From assembly GCA_036274495.1 (NCBI GenBank), contig DASUFP010000111.1:1-48905 (forward strand): DNA of 48,905 nucleotides, given 5' to 3'. The first letter of the stretch is position 1; each line of letters starts with the position of its first letter. The notes under the pieces were generated by a model. The model saw only the letters and a list, made by a program, of their open reading frames with translations, had not been told where the DNA came from and did no database searches. Below, piece after piece: positions 26,881-35,614 of the stretch. Source of the DNA: DASUFP01 sp036274495. GTDB taxonomy: Bacteria; Bacteroidota; Bacteroidia; AKYH767-A; OLB10. The position numbers and the translations under genes are program-made.

Positions 26881-28779
26881 ATGAAAAAACTTTACATCCT
26901 CTCAGCATTGGGCTTGTCCCTTTTATCAGGTGCTTTGATGGCGCAAACTACCCGTTTGATTCTTGCCGAAGAATTTACCCAGGCATCATGTGGACCATGC
27001 GCATCACAAAACCCTGCTTTCAATACCTTATTGTCGAATAACCTGAACAAGGTTGTAGGACTTAAGTACCAGACAAACTGGCCAGGTGTTGATCCAATGA
27101 ACACTCAAACGCAAACATGGGTTGGTCCCCGTGTTACTTACTATGGTGTTACAGGTGTACCGCATGCCACACTTGACGGTACTGCACAAACCGGTGGCTC
27201 TTATACAGGAGCTCCTGCAAACTGGACACAAGCAAAAATTGACAACAGGTATGCCATCATGTCACCATTTTCAATTACTGCTTCACACACCATTGATCCT
27301 ACCTATACAAACATGGACATCACTGTAGATGTATCTGCATCTCAGGCTGTATCAGGTAACCTGGTACTTCAGGTGGCTCTGGTAGAAAAAGAAATTTCAT
27401 TTTGCCAGGCTCCCGGAACAAACGGAGAAAAAGAATTTTACGGTGTTATGCGTAAAATGATTCCGGATGCTGCCGGCACTGCCATTTCTAACTCATGGAC
27501 AGCAGGTCAATCTCAACAGTACACTTTTTCAACTGCAATACCTTCCTACATTTATGATATGAAGCAACTTGCTGTTGTTGTATTTATTCAGAACAACACC
27601 GGTAAAGAAGTATTACAGGCAGGTATCAGCGAACCGCTTCCTGTTTCTCTGGATGCTTCCATTAAGGATTGCTCACAGTCTCCCGTCACTCTCACTTGCA
27701 GCAACTCTTATAACCCAAGTGTGACACTGACCAACTATGGTACTTCAACTATTACAAGTGTTGATTTCTCTTATTCGGTAACAGGCAGCGGTGCTCAGAC
27801 TTACAACTGGACCGGATCGCTTGCTGCAGGAGCCAGCACATCTATTTCAATTCCTACAATAAACATTGCATCTTTCCCAAGCACATTCAATTGTTCCATT
27901 ACAAGTGTTAATGGCGGAAACGATGTTGTTACCGGAAACAACACTACCAGTGTTACATTGTATCAGATTCCGACTACAGCTACTGTAGCTCCGGTGGTTC
28001 AGGATTTTGTTCCTGTTGCATTCCCTCCCACTAACTGGAACCGTATCAACGGTGGCGGTACAGCAACGTGGACCCGTTCAGGCGTTGGTGCGTCAGCAGC
28101 AAACGGATCTGCTAAAATGGATTTCTATAACAGCGCCGACGGTGATGTTGATGCTTTATACACTCCAAAAATTGACTTAACAGGACTCAATAATCCTGAA
28201 ATAACTTTTATGGTAGCAAAAGCGCAGTATGCCACTACTTACATTGATCATCTTGAAGTACTTGCTTCTTCTGACTGCGGTGCTACATGGACCGTTCTCT
28301 GGAGCAAAGCAGATCCTCAGTTAACTACTGCAGGTATTCTTACTTCAGCTTATACTGCTTCTTCAGGAAACACCTCACAATGGCGTTTCGAATCAGCAAG
28401 CATGAGTGCCTTTGCGGGTCAGCCTGAAGTATTGGTTGCCTTCAGAGCTACCAGCGGCTTCGGTAACAACCTTTATCTTGATGATATCAACATTCAAAAT
28501 GCTGTAGGTATTGGTGAGAATGCATCACAAACATCTATCAACGTATTCCCTTCGGTAACTACAGGAGATGTAATTGTCAGCCTTAATTCCGCTACCAGCT
28601 CAAACGCTATAGTTACAGTACTTGACGCTACAGGCAAACTGATCGACTCGTTCAAAGCTTCTGCTGATGCTTCCAACAACGTTCATGTTAACCTTGCTAA
28701 CCGTCAAAACGGAATGTACTTTATTCAGGTTGAAACTGAAGGACAAAAAATTGTTAAGAAAGTTGTTCTGGAGAATTAA
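26881..28779 (+). CDS. T9SS cargo protein with Omp28/thioredoxin-like domain (CGPC)
   Basis: A 632-residue surface or secreted protein. Signal peptide 1-21 (LSGALMAQ). The N-terminal domain reads as an extracytoplasmic thioredoxin-like fold of the Omp28-related kind: LAEEFTQASCGPC (Cys37, Cys40), QNPAFNTLL and a later GVTGVPHATLDG with the cis-Pro-type VPH turn. A middle immunoglobulin-like part (SLDASIKDCSQSPV ...) and a jelly-roll-like segment (VAPVVQDFVPVAFPPTNW ... GNNLYLDDINI) follow. A type A T9SS sorting domain (NVFPSVTTGDVIVSLN ... NGMYFIQVETEGQKIVKKV) ends the protein. A redox or disulphide role is plausible but unproven. Confidence 0.87.
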   Translation: MKKLYILSALGLSLLSGALMAQTTRLILAEEFTQASCGPCASQNPAFNTLLSNNLNKVVGLKYQTNWPGVDPMNTQTQTWVGPRVTYYGVTGVPHATLDGTAQTGGSYTGAPANWTQAKIDNRYAIMSPFSITASHTIDPTYTNMDITVDVSASQAVSGNLVLQVALVEKEISFCQAPGTNGEKEFYGVMRKMIPDAAGTAISNSWTAGQSQQYTFSTAIPSYIYDMKQLAVVVFIQNNTGKEVLQAGISEPLPVSLDASIKDCSQSPVTLTCSNSYNPSVTLTNYGTSTITSVDFSYSVTGSGAQTYNWTGSLAAGASTSISIPTINIASFPSTFNCSITSVNGGNDVVTGNNTTSVTLYQIPTTATVAPVVQDFVPVAFPPTNWNRINGGGTATWTRSGVGASAANGSAKMDFYNSADGDVDALYTPKIDLTGLNNPEITFMVAKAQYATTYIDHLEVLASSDCGATWTVLWSKADPQLTTAGILTSAYTASSGNTSQWRFESASMSAFAGQPEVLVAFRATSGFGNNLYLDDINIQNAVGIGENASQTSINVFPSVTTGDVIVSLNSATSSNAIVTVLDATGKLIDSFKASADASNNVHVNLANRQNGMYFIQVETEGQKIVKKVVLEN

Positions 28780-28798
28780 TTCCTGAATAGTATCTCTT

Positions 28799-28831
28799 AA
28801 AAAAAAGACCGGCAGTGCCGGTCTTTTTTTT
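28799..28831. terminator. Strong terminator between two T9SS genes
   Basis: The 7-bp GC-rich stem GACCGGC / GCCGGTC with a 3-base loop is extended by an A8/T8 pair. It lies 20 bases after the upstream stop and would terminate + strand transcription. Confidence 0.92.
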
Positions 28832-28850
28832 GTTTATACATTTACGCTAC

Positions 28851-30293
28851 ATGAAAAATCGTTGGGCCGCACTTATCCTTTCCCTGGTTGGTTTATTAAA
28901 TTCCGGAACCAGATCACATGCAACCGGTTTTGAATTATTTTTTGGTGGTCCGGGAACCCAGGTGTGTTCATCTATTACAACCGGTCCCGATTCATCTGTT
29001 TATATGCTCGGTTATACTGACAATGGTATCATAGGCGGAACCGATTTTATGCTTGCAAAAGTAACCATCAATGGTCAGCTGCTCTGGACGCATTACTTTG
29101 GAACTCCTGAAGACGATAACGGGGTATCGCTTTTGTTCCTGCCTGACGGAAATCTGCTTCTGGCAGGAACCACCAATGATATAACTCTCAACGGCCAGGT
29201 GTTGTTAATAATAGCCGATACCTCCGGAACCGAAATAACCCGTTATACTTTCGGTGGCACCGAAACCGAGTCGGTGCGTTCCGTAAAAAGGTGTCCTGCT
29301 CCCGATAATGGATTTTTAATTGCAGGTTACCGCACGGCTTCAGGCACCAATTATTCTTATCTGCTGAAACTCGATAGCCTTTTTAATGAGGAGTGGACGG
29401 GGAGTTATGGAGCCGGAATCAACGACTATGCATCCGCGGCAATTATGTTAGCATCGGGCAAATGTTTTGTTGCCAGCGACAGAAGAATAAACCTGGGAGG
29501 AGGGGTATTTGATTATGATATAAGTCTGATTCACCCGGATACCACGGGCATGGTAGAATGGGATTCATTGTACCATGAGGATTTTCAAAACGGTTCGCAA
29601 GGAATAATTGCAAGCCAAAATGGCCACCTGCTTATTTACGGTGAAACCGAAATTGCTCCATTTTCGCCTTTCGACTATTTTATATTTGCAACAGACACCT
29701 TAGGCAATTTAATGTGGCGGCAAACATTCGGAGGCGTCGGCACCAATGCTTTATTTGATTTGATTGAGGACGCATCCGGAGATTTAATTGGAACAGGATA
29801 TGGCAATTCTGCCAGTAACGGCTCTTCCCCCATCAATTTAACCATTGTTAAAACAGATGCCGCAGGTAACCTGCTTTGGCAAAGAGAATATGGATACTCC
29901 GGTATTGATATCGGATATTGTATCAGGGAGGCCCCCGATGGGGGGTATCTGGTTGCCGGCAGGGCAACAACCATAAACGACGAGGACTTTTATCTGTTAA
30001 AAGTCAACGACGATGGTTTGTTAAGCAGCACCCCCGACCTGAGTCATACGGAAAGTAATTTCATCTGCTACCCCAATCCTGCGAAAGGACTGCTACATTT
30101 TAAAGCTCCTGCCGCCATTACCGGTGTTAAAATAATTGACGTAACCGGCCGCATTGTCTTTACGCAACAACTAAGCGCTTTGAAAAATGCGGTAGTTACA
30201 CTTGAGTTGCCTGCCTTATCGGAAGGCCCTTATTTACTAGAATTGAATTGCAACGGTAAGCGGGCAGGCAACAGCCTGATACTACTGGAATAA
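28851..30293 (+). CDS. T9SS cargo protein with beta-propeller-like repeats
   Basis: A 480-residue exported protein. I start at the ATG at 28851, where a signal peptide begins (WAALILSLVGLLNSG); an in-frame start 36 bases upstream lies in the terminator. The mature part is built of repeats of about 50 residues with the pattern FGG....D....V....DG.LLAG (for example YFGTPEDDNGVSLLFLPDG, FGGVGTNALFDLIEDASG, YGYSGIDIGYCIREAPDG), which suggests a multi-bladed propeller. The last 80 residues are a T9SS type A sorting domain (ICYPNPAKGLLHFK ... GPYLLELNCNGKR). Ligand and role are unknown. Confidence 0.85.
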   Translation: MKNRWAALILSLVGLLNSGTRSHATGFELFFGGPGTQVCSSITTGPDSSVYMLGYTDNGIIGGTDFMLAKVTINGQLLWTHYFGTPEDDNGVSLLFLPDGNLLLAGTTNDITLNGQVLLIIADTSGTEITRYTFGGTETESVRSVKRCPAPDNGFLIAGYRTASGTNYSYLLKLDSLFNEEWTGSYGAGINDYASAAIMLASGKCFVASDRRINLGGGVFDYDISLIHPDTTGMVEWDSLYHEDFQNGSQGIIASQNGHLLIYGETEIAPFSPFDYFIFATDTLGNLMWRQTFGGVGTNALFDLIEDASGDLIGTGYGNSASNGSSPINLTIVKTDAAGNLLWQREYGYSGIDIGYCIREAPDGGYLVAGRATTINDEDFYLLKVNDDGLLSSTPDLSHTESNFICYPNPAKGLLHFKAPAAITGVKIIDVTGRIVFTQQLSALKNAVVTLELPALSEGPYLLELNCNGKRAGNSLILLE

Positions 30294-30337
30294 CAATTAA
30301 CCGGGGAGATAAACCCGGACCAGAAAGACAAATTGCG

Positions 30338-30369
30338 TTTGTGAACTTCCCTCAAATAGACGAATTTTG
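30338..30369 (+). promoter_or_regulatory. Candidate asnS promoter
   Basis: TTTG (30338-30341), a 20-base spacer, and GAATTTTG (30362-30369), one mismatch to TAnnTTTG. The predicted leader is about 20 bases before the ATG at 30397. Confidence 0.4.
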
Positions 30370-30396
30370 CCACATCCCGGTAAGCGGGTATTTGCT

Positions 30397-31785
30397 ATGA
30401 AACGACTTTATATAAAACAATTACTGTCAACGGCCCCCTCCGGACAGGATGTGAATGTAAAAGGATGGGTGCGCACCAAACGCGGCAACAAAAATGTGGT
30501 CTTTATTGCTGTGAATGATGGCAGTATAATCCATAATATTCAGGTAGTGGCCGATCCTGCCGTATTTGATGAAGAACTGCTCAAAAAAGTCGGTACAGGA
30601 GCCTCTGTTTCCATCACCGGGAAACTGGTAGAATCAAAAGGTTCGGGTCAGCCTGTCGAAATACAGGCTGCTGAAATACTTGTATACGGAACCGCCGATC
30701 CGGAGACCTACCCGTTGCAGAAGAAAGGGCATTCGCTCGAATTTCTCAGGGAGATAGCTCACCTGCGTCCACGTACCAATACGTTTGGTGCAGTGCTGAG
30801 AATACGGCATGCAATGGCATATGGAATTCATAAGTACTTCAACGACCGTGGATTCTTTTATCTGCACACACCCATTATTACAGGTTCTGATGCCGAAGGT
30901 GCCGGAGCCATGTTCAGAGTTACAACACTAGATGCAGCCAATCCGCCAAAGTTGAAAGATGGTACTGTTAATTATGAGGAAGATTTCTTTGGCAAAGAGA
31001 CCAACCTCACTGTTTCGGGTCAGCTTGAAGGCGAGTTGGGTGCGCTTGCCCTTGGACTTGTTTATACATTCGGTCCTACTTTCAGGGCCGAAAACTCAAA
31101 CACAGCCCGACACCTTGCCGAATTCTGGATGATTGAACCCGAAATGGCCTTTTACGAACTCGATGACAATATGGAACTGGTTGAGGACATGCTGAAATAC
31201 CTGGTGCGCTATGCATTGGAAAACTGCATGGATGATTTGGAGTTCCTCAACAAGATGTACGACGAAGGGTTGATTGAACGTTTGAAGGGAATCGTAGCGG
31301 ATTCATTTGTCCGCCTCTCCTATACCGATGCGGTGGATGTTCTGAAAAAATCAAATGCAAAATTTGAATTCCCGGTTGACTGGGGCACCGATTTGCAATC
31401 GGAACATGAGCGATACCTGGTAGAAAAACATTTTAAACGCCCTGTGATTCTGTTTGATTATCCAAAAGCCATAAAAGCATTTTATATGAAACAAAACGAT
31501 GATGGTCAAACGGTACGCGCCATGGATGTTTTGTTTCCGGGAATAGGTGAAATTGTCGGAGGTTCTCAGCGGGAAGAACACTATGAGAAACTGCTGACAC
31601 GTATTAAAGAGATGCAAATTGAAGAAAAGGAATTGTGGTGGTATCTCGAAACAAGAAAATTCGGTACTGTGCCTCATTCAGGTTTTGGGCTGGGATTTGA
31701 ACGCCTGATATTGTTTATCACCGGGATGGGAAACATCAGAGACGTAATTCCCTTCCCGCGTACACCAAAGAATGCCGAATTTTAA
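30397..31785 (+). CDS. asnS: Asparagine--tRNA ligase
   Basis: A class II aminoacyl-tRNA synthetase (462 residues) charging tRNA-Asn. The N-terminal OB-fold anticodon-binding domain (VNVKGWVRTKRGNKNVVFI) is followed by the class II core with motif 2 (FRAENSNTARHLAEFWMIEPE, about 234-254) and motif 3 (GFGLGFERLILF). The AsnRS-type VSGQLEGE segment precedes motif 2. The ATG at 30397 gives the standard start MKRLYIKQLL; a TTG 30 bases upstream overlaps the candidate promoter. rpoN follows after 49 bases, a pairing conserved in Bacteroidota. Confidence 0.97.
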   Translation: MKRLYIKQLLSTAPSGQDVNVKGWVRTKRGNKNVVFIAVNDGSIIHNIQVVADPAVFDEELLKKVGTGASVSITGKLVESKGSGQPVEIQAAEILVYGTADPETYPLQKKGHSLEFLREIAHLRPRTNTFGAVLRIRHAMAYGIHKYFNDRGFFYLHTPIITGSDAEGAGAMFRVTTLDAANPPKLKDGTVNYEEDFFGKETNLTVSGQLEGELGALALGLVYTFGPTFRAENSNTARHLAEFWMIEPEMAFYELDDNMELVEDMLKYLVRYALENCMDDLEFLNKMYDEGLIERLKGIVADSFVRLSYTDAVDVLKKSNAKFEFPVDWGTDLQSEHERYLVEKHFKRPVILFDYPKAIKAFYMKQNDDGQTVRAMDVLFPGIGEIVGGSQREEHYEKLLTRIKEMQIEEKELWWYLETRKFGTVPHSGFGLGFERLILFITGMGNIRDVIPFPRTPKNAEF

Positions 31786-31834
31786 TTTTAGTAATTTTAT
31801 TGAAATTCCTTTTTCAGAAAATTAAACAGTAACG

Positions 31835-33301
31835 GTGCAAAAACTATCGCTTCAGCAAAAATTGCTTCAAAAGCTGTCTCCTCAACAGATACAGCTGATG
31901 AAACTGTTGCAGGTACCTACTTCCATGCTGGAACAACGCATTAAAGAAGAGCTTGAAATTAATCCAGCTCTGGAAGAGGGGTTAAACGATGAGGAAACAT
32001 CACAAGACGAATCGGATGAATTTGATGAAGATTTAGCTGATGCACAAAGTGAAGAGGAGCGGACAAGTGACGATTTCGATATTTCAGAGTACATCCAGGA
32101 CGATGAGCCCTATTACAAGCTGAACGCGAATAACCAGTCGCCGGATGATGAACGTTATGAGGTACCTGTTACTGCGGGAAGTTCCTTTCAGGAGCTGCTG
32201 CTGACACAGCTGGGATTACTTGATCTTGACGATAAAGAATACCTTATTGCGCAGCAACTTATCGGCAGCCTTGACGACGATGGTTATCTGAGAAGGGAAC
32301 TCAAAGCTATTGTCGATGACCTTGCATTTTCACAAAACGTTTCGGCTACCGAAAAAGAAATTGAGGATGTATTGAAAATCATCCAGACGCTTGACCCGGC
32401 AGGTGTAGGAGCCAGGGATTTGCAAGAATGTCTTTTGTTACAGCTTGATCGCGTAAATGGTATCTCTGAACAACATATCCACGCAAAAAAAATTGTATCG
32501 GATTACATGGAGGAGTTTTCGAAAAAGCATTATGAAAAAATCGAAAAGAGCCTTGAACTCAGTCCCGACGAACTGAAGGATGCCGTACAGGAGATTTTAC
32601 ATCTGAATCCTAAGCCGGGCGGTTCATATGCCGAGAGTTCCCGGTCTTCCCAGCATGTAGTTCCCGATTTTATTGTTACAAATATCGATGGCAAACCCGA
32701 ATTAACACTTAATGCCAGAAACGCTCCTGATTTGAGACTGAGCAAGCAATATTCAGAGATGCTGGAGCATTATGCCAAGGAGGCCAAGTCGAGTAAAAGT
32801 GCCCGGGAGGCTCTGCAGTTTGTAAGACAAAAAGTAGATGCCGCCAAATGGTTTATTGACGCCATTCACCAGCGTCAGGCAACGTTGATCCGGACCATGA
32901 GTGCCATTATGAATTATCAGGAAGAATATTTCATTGAAGGGGATGAAACCAAACTGAGGCCAATGATCCTCAAAGATATCGCCGATATGGTGAACCTGGA
33001 TATTTCAACAATATCAAGGGTGGCGAACAGCAAATATGTTCAAACACATTTTGGAACCTTTTTATTGAAAAGTTTTTTCAGTGAGGGATTGAGTACCGAC
33101 AGCGGAGAAGAGGTCTCAAGCAGAGAAGTGAAGAAAATTTTAAGTGATTATATCGGCAATGAGGACAAAAAGAAACCATTGCCGGACGAAAAACTTATGA
33201 AGCTTTTAAACGACAAAGGTTATAACATTGCCAGGAGAACCATTGCCAAATACCGGGAGCAACTTGGAATTCCTGTAGCCAGGTTGCGCAAGGAACTCTG
33301 A
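31835..33301 (+). CDS. rpoN: RNA polymerase sigma-54 factor, GTG start
   Basis: Sigma-54 (488 residues) directs RNA polymerase to -24/-12 promoters and needs AAA+ activators. Region I is Gln/Leu-rich (SLQQKLLQKLSPQQIQLMKLL), followed by a very acidic region II (about 45-100), the core-binding domain, the HTH (IADMVNLDISTISRVANSKY) and the RpoN box ARRTIAKYRE near the C-terminus. The start is GTG at 31835; it gives the canonical N-terminus and no upstream ATG fits. No sigma-54 activator gene is present in the window. Confidence 0.96.
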   Translation: MQKLSLQQKLLQKLSPQQIQLMKLLQVPTSMLEQRIKEELEINPALEEGLNDEETSQDESDEFDEDLADAQSEEERTSDDFDISEYIQDDEPYYKLNANNQSPDDERYEVPVTAGSSFQELLLTQLGLLDLDDKEYLIAQQLIGSLDDDGYLRRELKAIVDDLAFSQNVSATEKEIEDVLKIIQTLDPAGVGARDLQECLLLQLDRVNGISEQHIHAKKIVSDYMEEFSKKHYEKIEKSLELSPDELKDAVQEILHLNPKPGGSYAESSRSSQHVVPDFIVTNIDGKPELTLNARNAPDLRLSKQYSEMLEHYAKEAKSSKSAREALQFVRQKVDAAKWFIDAIHQRQATLIRTMSAIMNYQEEYFIEGDETKLRPMILKDIADMVNLDISTISRVANSKYVQTHFGTFLLKSFFSEGLSTDSGEEVSSREVKKILSDYIGNEDKKKPLPDEKLMKLLNDKGYNIARRTIAKYREQLGIPVARLRKEL

Positions 33302-33306
33302 AACGG

Positions 33307-33930
33307 ATGGCGATAGAAAGGTACTTTTCCCGTTTTTTGTCGTATGTGCTTCACCCGTTACTGATGCCATTTTATGCAGTGCTGATTTTATTCAACCTGA
33401 ACACCTACCTGGCATTCAGCACCACCATACAACTGCAGCACCTGGTACTGTTAATTGTTTTCATAACAACATTAGCTTTCCCACTGCTCTCAACTTTATT
33501 GCTGTTAAAAAACGGAACCATTCAATCATTGGAAATGGAAACGGCAAGAGAACGCAGGTCACCTTTTTTGTTCGCTGCTGTGTGTTATCTGATTTGTTAT
33601 TATCTGTTGTACAAGTTGCCGGTTTCCCGTTTGTTAGGCACAATGGTATTAGCCGCAGCGCTGACACTTTTTATTTCGCTTGTGCTCAGCTTTCGTTATA
33701 AGGTAAGCATCCACATGATAGGAATCGGAGGCTTATCAGGGGTACTTTTTGGCATAGGGCAGGTATTGCAGGCAGATGTAATGACGCCGTTGTTGATTTG
33801 TATACTGGTTGCCGGATTTTTAGGAACCGCGCGGCTGCTGTTGAATGCCCATTCGCCCGGACAGATTTATTCAGGATTTCTCATTGGCTTTGTAACCGAA
33901 TGGCTCATGGTTACCGGGAGTATTTTATAA
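33307..33930 (+). CDS. PAP2-like integral membrane protein
   Basis: A 207-residue protein with about six TM helices. Traces of the PAP2 phosphatase motifs are visible but altered: ETARERRSP (motif 1-like), SIHMIGIGG in place of PSGH, and ARLLLNAHSPGQIYSGFLIG in place of SRxxxxxHxxxD. The phosphatase Ser and one His may therefore be missing, so activity is doubtful. It starts 5 bases after the rpoN stop and is surely in the same transcript, ending at a strong terminator. Confidence 0.75.
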   Translation: MAIERYFSRFLSYVLHPLLMPFYAVLILFNLNTYLAFSTTIQLQHLVLLIVFITTLAFPLLSTLLLLKNGTIQSLEMETARERRSPFLFAAVCYLICYYLLYKLPVSRLLGTMVLAAALTLFISLVLSFRYKVSIHMIGIGGLSGVLFGIGQVLQADVMTPLLICILVAGFLGTARLLLNAHSPGQIYSGFLIGFVTEWLMVTGSIL

Positions 33931-33960
33931 AAAAAGGCCGCTCAGTTTGAGCGGCCTTTT
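33931..33960. terminator. Bidirectional terminator between convergent genes
   Basis: A perfect stem GGCCGCTCA / TGAGCGGCC with a GTT loop has A5 on the left and T4 on the right. It serves the asnS-rpoN-PAP2 run and the - strand T9SS gene. Confidence 0.9.
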
Positions 33961-33979
33961 ATAAATTACCCTTTAAAGG

Positions 33980-35260
33980 TTATTGTTTCACAAATTTTGC
34001 AACGCTAACAGACTGACCTGAAGTCACTGTAATAAAGTAAACACCTGAACTGAGTGAAGTAGCATCGTAGGAAACGTTACGTTCACCCGGAGTCATTTGC
34101 ACTTTGTCAGAAATTACTTCACGACCTATGTTGTCTTTTACAGAAACCAAGAAGTCGCTGTTTTCATTTGATCTGACTTTGATGTTCAGTTCATTTGTTA
34201 CAGGTATCGGGTAAACAGAGGCAATTCCAAATCCATTATCATTGATATCTGCAATACCGACATTACAAAGAGGATCGCCGGGAGCAAGCACGTCAACTAA
34301 AATAGAAGTTCCGGTTGTGGTACATGTAGGATCAAGAGTAAGGTCAGTGATAAAGGTACCGGGAGGATTGGCAACCACCCCATTGCCGAAAATGATCGGA
34401 GTCCAGTAGTAAGAACCATAAGGAAGAGTGCCTCCTATTAATTGTCCGTCGTTAATTAACAAACGAAAACTGTTTGCAGGTGCCGGTGATTGTACTGCAT
34501 ATCCGGCAACAACTGAAGGATCGTTGAGGGGGTCGTTATTACCGCTGATGTCAGCTCCTGAGATAACCCATCCCAAACCTGAAACTGCACCAATTGTTGG
34601 TGTCACCACTCCGGTAATGTCAAAACGTACAGTATCACCGGGACAAACATATGTTTTGTTTGCAGATGCAGTTCCTAATGTAACCGAAGGATCGGAACAA
34701 CCAATGGTAGCCTGCTGCGTTACTTCGATGAGGTATTCACCGGCTGAAATACTGCCTCCGTCGTTGTAGCCATCAATCATCATATAGTAAACCTGACCAA
34801 CTGTAGTATTGATTACTAAACCTGCAGGCCACGTGCTGGAAGTAGCGCTTGGACCATCTTCATTACAAGCAAATGGCACCAACGAACCACACGATCCTGT
34901 ATAAATGGCTATTTGTGTGTCACCAAAATCAATGTAATTGGTTACGCCCGGTCCGTCAGCTGTTTCAATGAAATATTTACCACCGTCACCGGTAAAAGTA
35001 AACCAGAGTGTATTCTCAAGTGATGGTGCCGATCCGGAACCGTTAGGTTCTCCAAAACACTCGAAACCCGTAGTAGGATCGTTGGCAGTTGAAGTTGCTG
35101 TTGTGTTGTCGTACGGTCCTAAAGTTTGTGTTGCGCCTACCGCTTGACCAAATGCTGAATTAATATCCAGTGCTCCGGAGCAGTCATTGTTCACCGGCTG
35201 CGAAAATGCCGCAGTGGTAATCAGTGCTGTTACAGGTAAAATAAAAGTAAATTTTTTCAT
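33980..35260 (-). CDS. T9SS cargo protein with prepeptidase-like beta domain
   Basis: A 426-residue exported protein. Signal peptide 1-20 (PVTALITTAAFSQ). The N-terminal domain (about 22-180) starts NNDCSGALDI and includes ENTLWFTFTGDGGKYFIET, GDTQIAIYTGSCG, VYYMMIDGYN and GEYLIEVT, the pattern of bacterial pre-peptidase C-terminal-like domains. A second beta domain (about 185-335) follows with its own Cys pair. The C-terminus (about 340-426: IASVYPIPVTNELNIKVRS ... SSGVYFITVTSGQSVSVAKFVKQ) is a type A sorting domain. It is transcribed alone. A -7-like TATCTTCG lies at 35297-35304 on the - strand. Confidence 0.86.
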   Translation of the reverse strand: MKKFTFILPVTALITTAAFSQPVNNDCSGALDINSAFGQAVGATQTLGPYDNTTATSTANDPTTGFECFGEPNGSGSAPSLENTLWFTFTGDGGKYFIETADGPGVTNYIDFGDTQIAIYTGSCGSLVPFACNEDGPSATSSTWPAGLVINTTVGQVYYMMIDGYNDGGSISAGEYLIEVTQQATIGCSDPSVTLGTASANKTYVCPGDTVRFDITGVVTPTIGAVSGLGWVISGADISGNNDPLNDPSVVAGYAVQSPAPANSFRLLINDGQLIGGTLPYGSYYWTPIIFGNGVVANPPGTFITDLTLDPTCTTTGTSILVDVLAPGDPLCNVGIADINDNGFGIASVYPIPVTNELNIKVRSNENSDFLVSVKDNIGREVISDKVQMTPGERNVSYDATSLSSGVYFITVTSGQSVSVAKFVKQ

Positions 35261-35535
35261 GAGTTTTAAAGTTATAAGATTGGTTTATTGTTATTGCGAA
35301 GATAATGAAAATAACAAAAAGGAATTTTGAGAGTTTGGCAACATTTCCATGATAGCCATGTTGAAAATTACATGTATCTGATTATCAATTTAATAATTCA
35401 ACATTCAGGTACTTTTGGATGGCAATTTTACTACTCAAAATCCGATTCAAATTATGGTAAGTTTCGGCAGGTGAATTTGTTTACAAGCTACCATCAGCTG
35501 TATGTATTTATGCTCACGCTTTCCGACATTAAAAA
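35261..35535. other. Intergenic stretch, no gene seen
   Basis: About 275 AT-rich bases between the T9SS gene and the nrdA terminator. It holds only the probable promoter of the - strand T9SS gene (TATCTTCG at 35297-35304). A 77-codon + strand frame starting at 35327 has no homology that I recognise, no ribosome site, and runs into the nrdA terminator, so I do not call it. Confidence 0.6.
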
Positions 35536-35569
35536 AACCCGGGACAATCACAACGACTGATCCCGGGTT
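35531..35569 (-). terminator. Terminator of the nrdBA operon
   Basis: On the - strand AACCCGGGA pairs perfectly with TCCCGGGTT around a 16-base loop and is followed by a T7 run. It lies about 45 bases after the nrdA stop. Confidence 0.85.
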
Positions 35570-35614
35570 ATCCGTTCAGATTCAACCAAAGGTGAACCTG
35601 CCAGTTGAATTCAT

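Noticed and set aside
35327..35560. A 77-codon + strand frame.
   Set aside because: It has no recognisable similarity or ribosome site, lies in an AT-rich gap, and reads into the nrdA terminator.
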